Source: Centroberyx gerrardi
Lineage: Eukaryota > Chordata > Actinopteri > Beryciformes > Berycidae
Reading direction: 5' to 3'
NCBI RefSeq assembly: GCF_048128805.1
Contig: NC_136016.1
Span: forward strand, 16,931,676-16,995,675
Length of the DNA stretch: 64,000 nt
Part shown: positions 52,601 through 63,835 of the stretch, one piece after another
Layout of the letters: every line of letters starts with the position of its first letter
Numbering within the stretch: the first letter of the stretch is position 1
Translations under genes and position numbers: made by a program
The notes under the pieces: model-generated
What the model was told of the DNA's origin: nothing
Seen by the model: only the letters and a program-made list of their open reading frames with translations
Databases searched by the model: none

Positions 52601-53660
52601 CGGTCCGAACAGGGCTTGTTAGTAAAGTTGTGACAGCTTTTGACTGAATTATGTTTTTGGATTATGGATGGGTAGATGCTCACTGCATCCGTTTTGATGG
52701 TTTCAATATCAACTTTAAGGGTGTGAAGACCTGTGAGAATTTTGTTGATACTGTATAAGCTTGTGACATGCTTGTCTAAGTCTGCCACCCTGTTGGATGT
52801 ACAAGCACTAGACAGCTTGATAGCTTTGCTAGATAGCTTACTATCATCAAGAATGCTGGATTCAATTAAATTCCTGTTATAAAAACATCAACAATTGGAC
52901 TGGAAATCAACTTTAGACAACAGCAAATGTGCAACTAGCTGTAAGACTGTGGACCTCTGAAAGTTATGCTAGAGCTAGATAACAGTCTACATATATTTTC
53001 CCGCAGACTTTCCTCCTTGCTGCTGTTGTGATTCTATGCGGAGGCTGATCAGTCAGGGCAGGCACGATCGATTGAAGACCCCTGCTGCATTTCTGCTGAA
53101 TGTCATCAATTTACAGGACTGACATTATACATGCAGCTTGTTGAGCTTGAATCTCTTTTAAGCAGGTGACGTTAACACTTCTTGAGATATCTCTGCCAGT
53201 CAATAAAGACAAGCATGAAATCAGTCCGTGAAATATTGCGCTGTGCCTCCGCCTTTTCCAGACAGGCATAATCTCCGGTGACCCACTCATCCAGGATCAG
53301 CTAGGTAAATCAGTGGCCTCAAAGGATAATAAACAGCTGCACCACTGTAGTTATAGCTTGGGGTTAATAAATCAGGTTAATTTAAGCATTGTTGATAATG
53401 ATTGCTACATTATCGCATCGAGTAATATATGCTGCAAGGTTTCATTTGACAGAAAAGCAGATGAACCATGAGATATTCTCAAACTCTAGATGACTCTCTA
53501 GAGTTGTTCAACAAAATGTATGAGATTCACCAAACTACTAAATCTCATGTGTTTAATTTAAGCTGGCACAACAGATTCTAAGTTGTTTGATATACAGAAA
53601 ATGAAGTTCACCTTTGTCTGGCTTCCTGCTGTCAGACATGATTCTGTTGGTGGTGGGCAT
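49698..53660 (-). CDS. PRY-SPRY (B30.2)-only protein, gene 2 (238 aa)
   Basis: Five coding exons: 53660-53612, 50931-50899, 50758-50696, 50610-50468, 50126-49698, with phases 1, 1, 1, 0. The start [16 protein letters not shown] is in a good context (CAAGATG). Exon 2 encodes [11 protein letters not shown], exon 3 [19 protein letters not shown], exon 4 the PRY part ([20 protein letters not shown]), and exon 5 the SPRY part ([43 protein letters not shown]). It is nearly identical to gene 3 except for a central SPRY segment reading [20 protein letters not shown], where genes 1 and 3 have VWFNG..N.(E/D)I.DVPYC. A basic/acidic loop ([16 protein letters not shown]) is shared with gene 3 but shorter in gene 1. 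Intron 1 is 2.7 kb. There is no additional domain; function is unknown beyond likely protein binding. Confidence 0.85.
50932..53611. other. intron 1 of PRY-SPRY gene 2
   Basis: 2.7 kb of AT-rich, apparently unique sequence. Open frames of 60-146 codons occur in it, but none resembles a known protein or has a matching splice context. Confidence 0.65.
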
Positions 53661-53781
53661 CTTGATGCTGGAGGTTGGTCTTGTAGCTGTTGAAATTAAC
53701 CTTTCTCTGCTTGTTGTCACCGGTCTCTCTGATTGTGATGAGTCTCTGTTGGCTCCTCTGTGTGACAGCTTGATGTCACTC

Positions 53782-53789
53782 TTATATAC
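53782..53789 (-). promoter_or_regulatory. TATA box, PRY-SPRY gene 2
   Basis: GTATATAA on the minus strand, about 125 bp upstream of the ATG. The coding strand upstream is pyrimidine-rich (CCTCCTGCCTCCTCCCC), and a strong G-run cluster follows at 53970-54009. Confidence 0.65.
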
Positions 53790-53969
53790 CTTTCATATAG
53801 GACAGAGGTGAGGGAATGAGGGCTGGTGGCGTGGACATGAGCGTGAGATAAACGGTACCAAGGGGAAGGGGAGGAGGCAGGAGGCTTGTAACTGGAGCTG
53901 TGTATGCACTGCGTTTTTCCTTAAAAAGGTTAGATGGATGCTTAGATGTCTCTAGGGCAACCCTGTAAC

Positions 53970-54009
53970 ACCCCACCCACCCCACCCCCACCCCACCCAC
54001 CGACCCCCC
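53970..54009 (-). other. G-quadruplex-prone tract upstream of PRY-SPRY gene 2
   Basis: On the minus strand the tract reads as successive G3-G6 runs separated by T or TC (GGGTGGGGTGGGGGTGGGG). It lies about 190 bp upstream of the TATA box. Confidence 0.7.
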
Positions 54010-54072
54010 ACTGTTCTCTCCACATTGCATAATGACAGCATTGATGTTGGATGGGATGATTGGTATGCGCAT

Positions 54073-54104
<32 letters not shown>
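54073..54104. repeat. (CA)n microsatellite
   Basis: About 16 CA units. Confidence 0.95.
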
Positions 54105-54109
<5 letters not shown>

Positions 54110-56257
54110 AACATGTAAATAATCTATATGGGAGAGTGTAGACTGAGTAGCAGACAGTGTGAGGTCTAGCAGGTGCAAATGTAGCAGACTGTATGAAGAA
54201 TTCTGTCTGTTTCTGCTTGGCAGACTAATAAAGTATTAATGCAAGTGACCCCTGTTTTACCCAACCCACCCATTCATAAGTTAAAAGTTAAAATGTGAAA
54301 AACAACAACAACAACAAAAATCTGCATTTTTTTTTTGGGTCATTTTTCCCTCCAAGGAAAATTAAACTTTTATTTCAATATTTTGATACATTAATATACA
54401 GTATATTGTAAGTGATGATATACAGTACATTATTACACAATATCTGAGCATTCAAGTACAATCTCTGAACACACATACATTTCTGATTTAAAAAGAATAT
54501 ACCAAACATATGAAAGGTAATTGAAGTTGCATTTTCTAATAATAATACAAACAGTAAGTAATGAAAGTAATATGTGTAGTGCATCGAGCAAAACAATAGT
54601 AAAGCTATCATTAACATGTTCAATACATAAAGAATTTAAATTAAGATCTAACATGCTGCTCACTGAAGAGGAATTTCAAGGCAGACAGTGAGCAAAGTTT
54701 AAATACATTACAGCTAATAACCTGAATTCTCATGCAGCTGAGAGTCACTTGACTTGGGGTTCCTCGGTCCATAATACCAGGCTCAGCTTGACCTGCATTA
54801 TTGCATCAACAATTTACCATCATAAATGCCTTAATGCACTTGGCTGGGGTTGAAAGGAAAAGCATCCTTCAGGTCGTAAACCCTTTCTTGTGATATGCTG
54901 TCTGGCTCATACATGCAGGCTGCATGTGTGAGGTGTTTACAGTCTCGGCACCCTGCCAAACCTCTAGTCAAGGCTGGGCCGTCCTTCTTCTGTCCCAGCC
55001 TGCCCAAGCAGATGACTGACTGGGGCACCAAGTACAGTATACCCATCACACTCTACTTAATAGGGAATGCAGTGTCTGAACTGTCCCAGACTCGAGATCT
55101 ATTTAAAATAAAGGAGAGGGGAGTGTGGATAACGGGTTTGCATGTGTACCTATCTGAGTTCCACCGATTCTCTTCTGCTAGAGCCATTGTAAACAAGGGG
55201 CAGCGGGCCTCTAAAGCTGTGCTGACAGATGACTGATCGCTGCCAAAGACTGAGCCTGATCCTGCTCAGTGGCTGCTCTGGAGTCAAGGTCATGCTTTCA
55301 GTGTTCCCCCCTGAGAGTCTGTAGGTCTGAGGGGTAACTATCATTTTACTGGATGTGGTTAGTGGGGGAGGACACTCAGCCATAATGTGTCAACCTTCTG
55401 CTAATTGAATGTAACACAGACTTAAAATAGGATATAGAATAGAATATGGGTAAAAATACAACACTTGTTTTGATTTCCGTATGACTTGTTTTGATTTCCT
55501 TATGATTTCCTTAGATTAAAAATATTACATTTTAAATGAAACCACTTCTTTGGGACAAAGTGATTAGTCAACATCTACTAGCAATCTTTGAATCTACAGT
55601 TTACTTAGTAATGACAGACATACCTGACTGTTTCAAGGGAACATGTTGAATGATGATATTATCATTTCAAGAGCTAAACCAATCAACAACACCTCATTAT
55701 ATACAATATAACCACAGACAAAGTTATTTAAAAAGTACTCAAAAAGAACAAAAGACTATAAAAGAGAGAATCAGGTATAAACACACTTTTCAAAAGATTT
55801 GACCTTTACCTTACAGTAGCTAGTCCTTATTATCCATTACTTTTTTCCAATAGCATATCAGTTTTCAGTATCACCAGAAACAGCAAATTATACTCCATTG
55901 AATAAAGCTTCTCTTCTCTCCATCACCATGATTAAAAGTTCTTAGAGTGCAGTTCAGATGTTGTTCCAGTCTTACATAATGCCTCTGCTTCCGTGCAGCA
56001 ATCCCCGAAGAGATATTCCCTTCCAAGATGCGCTCTTGATTACAAAGAGAGGAAGACAGAATAATTAGAAACTTTATTCAGAACTTGCTCGGATGAACAT
56101 GCGCCAGCGGGTCATGTGTTGGTGTTGACGTGCTTATCCTGGCAGTCTCCGCGGCACGCCCATTAGTGAGCTCATTATTTTTACATACCTTACCAAAATT
56201 TCGTTTACGGAGCCCCAAGGGCCCCCCCAAAACCTTTAATACCCCCTATCCTGGGAG

Positions 56258-56265
56258 TATATAAA
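56258..56265 (+). promoter_or_regulatory. TATA box, PRY-SPRY gene 3
   Basis: TATATAAA, about 84 bp upstream of the ATG at 56349, preceded by C-rich runs (GGGCCCCCCCAAAACC, ATACCCCCTATCC). Confidence 0.75.
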
Positions 56266-56348
56266 GCAGCAGTTTGCATTGTCACAGCAGTACATCAACA
56301 CTGACAGAAGCACCATCAGATAACTTCAACACAGCAAGAGGCGCCAGG

Positions 56349-57823
56349 ATGCCAACCGGAGCTCCCACTGCTATAATCACACCTGCTACTGCAAGACCTG
56401 GTGAGAGAAGTCCCTCTCTAGTCCACAGTTAGATCACTTAAATGAATAGCGTTTTTTCAGTCAACAGTACAAATAGAAGTGTTTGCTGTTATTACCCAGG
56501 AAAATTTTGTCAGGAGTGACAGCAGATCCCGTCTTCTTGAGAGGTTAAATCTTGCAATGTGAGCAGTTGTTAGACAGAAAGAATGATGGAAATCTTGCAG
56601 TGTGACAGTCCTTAGCAAAAGGAACACGTATATTGTTTAGTGTCGGCTTTTGTTACATTCAAACAAAAGAAATGAAAATATCCCTGAAGCATGAATTACA
56701 GTCATGCTTGCTTTCCTTTTTATAGGGACAAAATCTAAAGTTATGGCTGCTCCTACAGGTGAGATTTTACAGTAGACATTGTACAAAACATTAGTTGCGC
56801 TTTTATAAAGAGCGGTGTAATAATTTGTGAACATACAGACGGCTTACCTCGAAATTATCTGTTTGGAATTATTTTTAAGACAAAGCCTCTGCTAATGCTT
56901 GTTTATAAGAGAGCAACGACTTCAAAATCGGGGGTATTATCGTCTCATAATCACTGTCAGCCACCCTATTTAAAGTGATGCCCTTTTCTCATCTCTCAGA
57001 AATGATTCCTGACTACGAGCCCAACATCCCTGAGCCCACATGCAGAGCTGATCTTCTGAAATGTAAGAACAAACATTAACATTTTCTGGCATCCTTCCGC
57101 CTTACTTTCTTACTTTTAAAACGGCAATGCGTGTTTCTCTCATGACCGTAAACTTTCCATGCCCACCAGACTGGATCAGCTTTTCCCTGGATGACAAGAC
57201 AGCCAATAAGATGCTGTGGATCACAGAGGGCGGAACCAAGGTGGCACGTATGACTGATGATGTCACTTGCCCCGTCCTGGACAGACCAGAGAGATATGAG
57301 CATGCCCCACAGGCAGGTTTTAAACAATAGTCACAAACCAGGTGAAACACACTATTCCCTTTGATGAACTAACTTCATTCCCTTCCTCTTTAAGGTTCTT
57401 TGCAAGGAAGGCATCTTGGGCTTCCGGGGCTACTGGGAGGTGGAGTACACAGGATGGGTGGTGGTCGGAGTCGCCTATGAAGGGGCGGGGAGGAGGGGAA
57501 GCGATGGACCCTGCGGCCTGGGAGAGAACGAGGAGTCCTGGGGTCTCGGCTGGGGCGGATCCCACTACCAGGTCTGGTTCAACGGCGTTAACACTGAGAT
57601 CCGGGATGTTCCCTACTGCCCCACCATCGGGGTTTACCTTGACCATCCTGCCGGCGTCATTAACTTCTATGTTGTTGAAGAAGTGAAGGAGGGAGAGGAG
57701 AGCAAAGGCAGGAAGGAGGTTCGACTTCTGCAGCAGGTTAAGAGCTCCTTCAAGGAGAAAATCATGCCAGGTTTCTGGGTGGGACAAAAGTCATCATGCT
57801 TGATAATTAAGAAAGAGGAGTAA
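56349..57823 (+). CDS. PRY-SPRY (B30.2)-only protein, gene 3 (239 aa)
   Basis: Five coding exons: 56349-56400, 56726-56758, 57000-57062, 57170-57312, 57395-57823, with phases 1, 1, 1, 0. The N-terminus is Thr/Ala/Pro-rich ([17 protein letters not shown]). Exon 3 gives [16 protein letters not shown], whose RADLLKY resembles the (R)xDFLKY linker before B30.2 domains in fish TRIM-like proteins. The PRY part has [18 protein letters not shown]. The SPRY part has [10 protein letters not shown] (W at residue 111), [26 protein letters not shown] (LDH at 179-181) and MPGFWVG. Intron 4 must use a GC donor (CAG|GCAGGT) to stay in frame. It is the most compact copy (1.5 kb) and is transcribed away from gene 2. 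There is no catalytic or membrane segment. A TRIM- or NLR-derived stand-alone B30.2 protein is the best description; the function is not known. Confidence 0.87.
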
Positions 57824-58208
57824 AGATTGTAAACATTTTCCATTTAATCCATTTTCTTACATTTCCATATATTTTACATTTAGTTTTCCATTGAAATTGC
57901 ATTCAGTTACAATAATATTCTAGAACAGTTTGGTTGAGACAGTGGGGTTGAATGGGTAGACTAATAATGTGGAGGAAATGTGGAGACATTTATCATTTCG
58001 AAGCAAGGCCTTTGTATGTATATATCAACAGGTTGATATTTCATGTTTATTTTGTTGAAAGAAGTATGTATATTTTGTAGCATCCTGTACATGGCACAAT
58101 AGTATAACTTGCAGCTTCTCATACTGTATACAGCAAATGCAACTATAAAACAGCTTTGGATTTGTTTTTCTTTCTTTTCTAAACACATTTTGATGTTGTG
58201 TGACTTCA

Positions 58209-58214
58209 ATTAAA
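58209..58214 (+). terminator. polyadenylation signal candidate, PRY-SPRY gene 3
   Basis: ATTAAA in CAATTAAATAATA, about 390 bp after the stop codon; no AATAAA is nearer. Confidence 0.35.
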
Positions 58215-59564
58215 TAATATATATATAAAAAAATATAGTTGTCTATGTTTTATTTGTTATTTTTTCTTGAAAGTTTGGTTCTCACCCACTGAATTCCATC
58301 ATGATGAGTCAAAAAGAAGTGGGTACTTTAAAGAAACTTAATCCTTTAATCACGCAGGTTCGAGTTGTTAGCACTGAAACTCAAATTTCATTTGCAAAAA
58401 GCTTATCATAATAGGCCAATGAACTACATGGAAGCTCACATTGCAGTCAAGTTAATTTCCTTCTGTCATTATTCTGTCTGAAGATGACAGAATAGTATAG
58501 AAAAGTATAGGCTGGTAATGCATGCATGCACTTGCATATCGCGGGCACCTTAACATCTGCAAGCTTTCAACAGTGCTGTAGAGGCAGGGAGTCGAGAACT
58601 GAGATAGCGGAGATATCTTGACACGGCTCCGGGTGAGTTGTGATGTCAACATCTACAATTTATCAAAAGTAATCATGCTAATACAGTTCTAATGTAAAGT
58701 TGGTGAGTACTCTCTTCACCTTGCATGTATCCTCAACTACATGACTGCCTTTCAGCAAGCTATTTATTTAAAAAAAGATCTTGTAAACATAAATGTACTT
58801 GTAAAAGCATACTGTATGTTCTTCACGTGTGAAAACAGCCAGTCTAGTTTTGATGCAATATTGGTATATAAGAGAAGACAAAGACAAATTTCCTTGCAGC
58901 ACTGCATTGCTTTGCCTTACCCTTTGGCAATAAGTCATGATGTATAAATATCAGCTTACGACGCGGGAACATGAATCCATCAGTGTCGTGTGGAGCATTC
59001 GAACAGTGCCACTCTTTCAGCTGCTCCTGGGCTTTCATTCTTCACCTTGCCCTGTTAACACTGAGTGGGCGAGCCACGGGATTAGGTTGGTGACATGAAA
59101 GCAGATGCTAGGAAGTAGTCAACAAGATAGTGTGTGAGCACAAAGTAGGCCAATGAGGGAGCATGGATGTAGGAGAGGAGGTGAAGAGATAGGAAAGAGG
59201 GCTTAAACGTATTGATAATTTCACTGATATGGATGAAATCAGATATACACTTCATAATGTCAGATGCAGTAACGTTTGCCAAGGCCTCAAGACACAACTG
59301 CTGCTCGGCTGTACAGAGGTGCACAGTGGGTCTAACAGTGAATACAAATTGCAAGATGCAGACAGGGCTTTATATTATTTACATTACATTTTAGGCATGA
59401 TGTTGTTATCGAGTGCAACTTACACTGAGTGAGCAGGTAGGGGTTCAGTATCTCAGTCAAAAACACTTCTTCAGGGCACATAGATGCATCACAGGTTATA
59501 TCTGTGATGTTGGTTACCAGACACTCTTTCTAATGATGTCGAATGAAACTATGGCTAGTACTGG

Positions 59565-59728
59565 GGGCGTTACCTAGCACAATCGTTTCAGGGTGTAACA
59601 CAAAAGTAATTTAATGAGTAGTGTAACTAAATCATTTTCTCAGGCAGTAATAATTAAAGTAATTCATTACTTTTAAGAAAAGTGTAATGAGTAATTTATT
59701 ACTTTTTTCCAGTAACAACCCCAACACT
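59565..59728. mobile_element. fragment of a hAT-type repeat
   Basis: Alternating TAATTCATTAC/AGTAATTTATTAC motifs run up to the end CCCAACACTGG. Such AGTAAT-rich termini with CCAACACTG ends are common at fish hAT elements. The opposite end is not seen. Confidence 0.4.
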
Positions 59729-60639
59729 GGTTATGGCTAATAACATAATGCCAACAGCAACCACTTTCATGTTAAATTGCATTAAAAACAGCACACATAC
59801 ATGGACTCACAGACACAAGGAAGACAATATTTCAGAAAAGACATTGTTAATTGTTGTCTATACAAATAAGTTCTGTTCCATCATAATATCTAATTCTCTC
59901 CCTATTTATAAATTGACTCATTGTATTGCCATTTTGCATATGGCTAAGTCTGATTACTTATTATCACAAGTCATATTAACCCTGGTAATGTTGTCACAGT
60001 CTGCAGGGTTTGTCTGCCCCCTGGCTGAGATGTGATCCAAGCACATCCTCTGAGGAAGGAAAACCTTTTCTCTGTCTTTGTCTCCCCCCACAGGCTGCCA
60101 TCAGTGTAGCTGTTTTAGTAAATGTGCTGTACATAAAGAAAACTTTATTTATACAGTTAAACATTGTTTTTACTGTGCTGTTGCAAAATCCACCCTCCAA
60201 CTTAAAATCCTATTGAGATGAAGGAACATGTAGATAATATAAAAACCCCGGTTGAAAATCCTTAGATCATGCACAGGAGTTAACTAACTCTGTTGAACAA
60301 ATTTGTTGCCCCAATTTACCCTAAGAAAATATGCAAAATCTCAAGGGGTATGAACTCTTTTGAGGACATAGACAAACATATAGGACACAGAAAAAACATA
60401 TTATCATCCTCTACACCACCTGTGCCTTTCACCATGAGAACATATTCCTGAGAACATGAGAACATATTATTTGTTATTCATATTGTATATTTATCAAATT
60501 AAATCTTGTCCATCTTTAATACTTAGTGTAATTGAGCTATATGCATTTTTTTGCCATGTAGTTTCATTGAAAAAATGTTTTCCAATTGAAATAGAAGTAT
60601 AAGGTATTATTTTATCAATTTTCTAGAATAGTGTTTGCC

Positions 60640-60785
60640 TTTTGGTGGACAGGACACCATTATCCAAAGTGTCTTACAGTTTCATGTGTGCAAACATTTT
60701 TATTGTTGGCGGCCCCAGTGGGAATCAAACCCCGAACCCTGGTGTAGGTGCCATGTGTTACCCATTGAGCTACATAGGGCAACAA
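60640..60785 (-). mobile_element. tRNA-derived SINE fragment
   Basis: On the minus strand TATGTAGCTCAATGGGTAAC is an A-box-like start and GGGGTTTGATTCCCAC a B box. The body continues to CTGTAAGACACTTTGGATAA. The tRNA-like part is too diverged to be a functional tRNA gene. Confidence 0.6.
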
Positions 60786-61534
60786 CATTTCACTTGATAG
60801 CCATAAAAGCAGACATGAAAAAATGATCAATTAAAAAAAAATAATAATGAAGTCGATCATATCTACCGCAGCACAATTGTTGAGTGAACTGGTCCTTTAA
60901 AACCAAGACCTTGTACCTCACTGGATTTGTTGCACTGTCCGGTCTTTCCACAAGATGGTGCCATGTCCTGCAGTAAGAAAGAATGCTTCTTAAAATGAAG
61001 AGCTGTACCATTTATTTATTTTTTTGCAATCATTTACATGCTTATCTAAGCACTTGCTTACATGGATTATCATGGTGGTACATATCTGCAATAGCCAGAG
61101 GAACAATACCAATCAATACTTCATTAACTTTATAGTTTAAGGGATCACTCCCACTTTTATTTAACTTCCCATTTACTCTCATTTATTTTGTAAAGTTACT
61201 CATCATAAACCAAATGAATTGCAGATACTTTCCCCATTATAAAAACAATGCTGAGAATTTCAAGAACGAGGTGACTACACCATTTTAACATTACCCCTAT
61301 ACAAATTCCAGATGTCTGTGATTGATATCTTATTCTTACACTACAGTGAAACTGTTAAGTGATTGGTCTGGTACTATAAAAATTCTAATTATATATATCA
61401 ATTATAATCACATTTTAAGAACAAAAAATAATATAGAAGTGGTGGAATGTGCCTTTTGTTGTCACTGGGTCTTCATTATATCAATAGTCACAATTTAAAT
61501 ATAATACCATGTGTATACAAGTAGCTCACCAGTC

Positions 61535-62840
61535 TCATCAAGTTCAAGTTCAAGGTTTATTGTGCCATAAGGGAAATATGGTTTGCAGACAGGATTTGCT
61601 GTAAAAACGCACAATAAAACCAGATAATATAGCAATAAAACCAAAGTAAAGACAAAAGAAACACATATCATGAAAGCACAATAACACACATAAAGATCGC
61701 CACAACATATACCCATGTCCACCAACATGAGTTGGTATAAGACCAAACAGTTTATGGCTTGATAGAGTGCAATGGAAAGGTCACTCTTTAGTGCAAAATA
61801 CCAAGTTACAGGCATAAGATGCTCCACAATTTCATGTTTATATTAAGCCATCTAATTACAGAGGGAATTAATAGTCCTTGGTTCTTTTGGCCTTGAGTTT
61901 AGTAACAACACGAGCACCCAGAGGGTATCAAGTCAAACTGCTCTCTACAGTAATAGGGTGACCACGTAGTCAAGAATGGCATTGGTCTTTCATCACATGC
62001 CTCTCAAAGGTTTCAATTAGTTGTGCTTGGCTCATACCAGTGACCTTACTGGGTATTCTCACCAAGCTCCCCAGTCTGTCTTTACTGCTTAAACTTAGGC
62101 TACCAAGCCTGGCTACAATACAAACAGCTAAAAAAAGATTCAATAAAACAAAGTCACAAGTTTACCACACACACATTAAAAGAGTTCATTTTCTGTAAGC
62201 AAAACCAACACTGCTGTACCTTCTTGCAAATTGCATCTGTATCTGTCTCAAAGCAAAGTTTGCTGTGAGTAACAGTCCCCAGATATTTATAGTTGTCCCC
62301 AAATTCAATTCCCTTGCCTTATAGTAGAGTGGGTTTGGGAAGAGGCTGTAAACTTCATAAATTTATTGCACCATGACACAAAGTCACCAACAACGTGGCC
62401 ATGTCCATTCCCCCCGTCCTGAAAGACACTCCGAATGACAGAATCATCTGCAAACTTGATAAAATGTCCATCTAAATATCGGCTATGTCAGTCATTACTA
62501 TGAAATGTAGAATAAAATGTACAAGAGTGGAGAAAGAACAGAATCCTGGGGGGAGCCAGGAGATGACAAGAGCCGCTCTGAGCATCATTAACACAAACAC
62601 ACTGAGATCTGTCAGTAAGAAAGTCCACCATCAGGCCCACAGTGTTCAGATCTAACTCAGAATGTGAAAGGAAACATGCAGCGCTGGAAAGTTTAAAAGG
62701 CTGAAGAAAAATATGTGAGAAGGAGTCTTTGGACATACATACATCAACCAGAATCCCTCCTTCAATTGAATTCAGTTTATACGTATAACACCAGACAATA
62801 ATAAACTGCACTTTCCCAGATTCTGGGCTAGTCACTGTTC
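61535..62840 (-). pseudogene. decayed LINE reverse-transcriptase fragment and 3' tail
   Basis: Minus-strand frames give VDFLTDRSQCVCVNDAQSGS, then GHFIKFADDSVI with the FADD catalytic motif of non-LTR reverse transcriptases, then FVSWCNKFMKF. Frames shift between blocks and stops intervene. The 3' end is marked by AATAAACC followed by tandem TTGAAC near 61540. It resembles L2/Rex-type fish LINEs. It is not functional. Confidence 0.65.
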
Positions 62841-63022
62841 TCCATTAGATATAAAGGATTTCGACAGTGCAATAGTTATTTTAACATTGCAAATGACTCT
62901 ACATCTGTCAACAATTTCAATTATACACTCAGGACCCGTCTGATGAGCTAAACTGCTGGAGGTATTCTCTCAGTAACACAATACACACACTCTCTCTCCG
63001 CCCATCTGTCTTTCTTTTTTTG

Positions 63023-63068
<46 letters not shown>

Positions 63069-63834
63069 CCACACTCTTCCCTTATGATTCCATTTTCTGC
63101 ATCAGCGCTATTTTAATTTAATTTCCATACTTTTCATTTATGTATTTCGCTGTTGATCACTGCTGTGCTTTATCACTGTGCAAATAGATATACTAAACTA
63201 TACTAGCTTATTGTCAGTGTCCTGTAGCAACACTTCAAAAAGTATTTTCAGGAACTAAGAAGAACTGATTTTCTTACATCAATGCATTCTTAATATTCTA
63301 CAACGTATTGTCAGGCATCAACCTATGGCTAACATATTTGTTATTCCTTCCTTACCACATGAAATCAGCTGAAGTTGCATTAAAAAAACAGGCAATCTTC
63401 CATTCCTGGCAGTCAGAAGCATTGCACTGCCTGGGGTGCCACTTTTGTGCCACTGCTGACTTTATTTATCCAATTTATTTTATTGGATTAAAGACATTTT
63501 TCATGTTGAAGTTGGTTGAGTTCTCATTACAATACACATATCCTGCTGTGTGCAAGTCAGTTATTTAAAATTTCTACATAATGCATTTTGATTGTACTTA
63601 CTGTAATAACCCCCCTTTCAGATATTTCTTGTTTCAAAATATTTCCTCCAACAACCATTAAAAGTCAGTTTAATATTTAAGATAGCTTGTATGCTGGATT
63701 GCATAACATGCAGATGTGAAGCGACTTGTAACGATCTTATTGCATGATGATAGAACGCCTTCAGCCTGCATGTCAACTCATGAATAGTGACCCTAAAGTC
63801 CCACCCAGCCCTCCTGATTTATATTCTCAATCCT
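62841..63834. other. AT-rich spacer
   Basis: A (CA)n array sits at 63026-63064. I see nothing else that I can name. Confidence 0.6.
63026..63064. repeat. (CA)n microsatellite
   Basis: About 19 CA units. Confidence 0.95.
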
Positions 63835-63835
63835 G

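Larger units (their letters stand above)
53790..56257. other. divergent intergenic region between PRY-SPRY genes 2 and 3
   Basis: About 2.5 kb separates the two TATA boxes. It contains the G-run tract, a CA array, AT-rich sequence at 54.3-54.7 kb and a GC-richer segment at 54.85-55.3 kb with open frames on both strands but no recognised protein. It is the likely shared regulatory space of the two divergent genes. Confidence 0.5.
57830..61520. other. AT-rich spacer downstream of PRY-SPRY gene 3
   Basis: No gene recognised. It holds the gene 3 3' flank, a hAT end fragment near 59.6-59.73 kb and a tRNA-derived SINE near 60.7 kb. Confidence 0.65.

Noticed and set aside
54831-55383. Overlapping frames on both strands (72-113 codons) between PRY-SPRY genes 2 and 3
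   Set aside because: The sequence is moderately GC-rich and open in several frames, but I could not match any to a protein family or to splice sites.
45795-57823. Fish venom toxin genes (stonustoxin-like)
   Set aside because: Only the B30.2 module is shared. The large pore-forming part of those toxins is absent and there is no sign of it nearby.
60640-60785. tRNA gene on the minus strand
   Set aside because: A- and B-box-like parts are present, but the arms do not pair well and the flank continues as SINE body.
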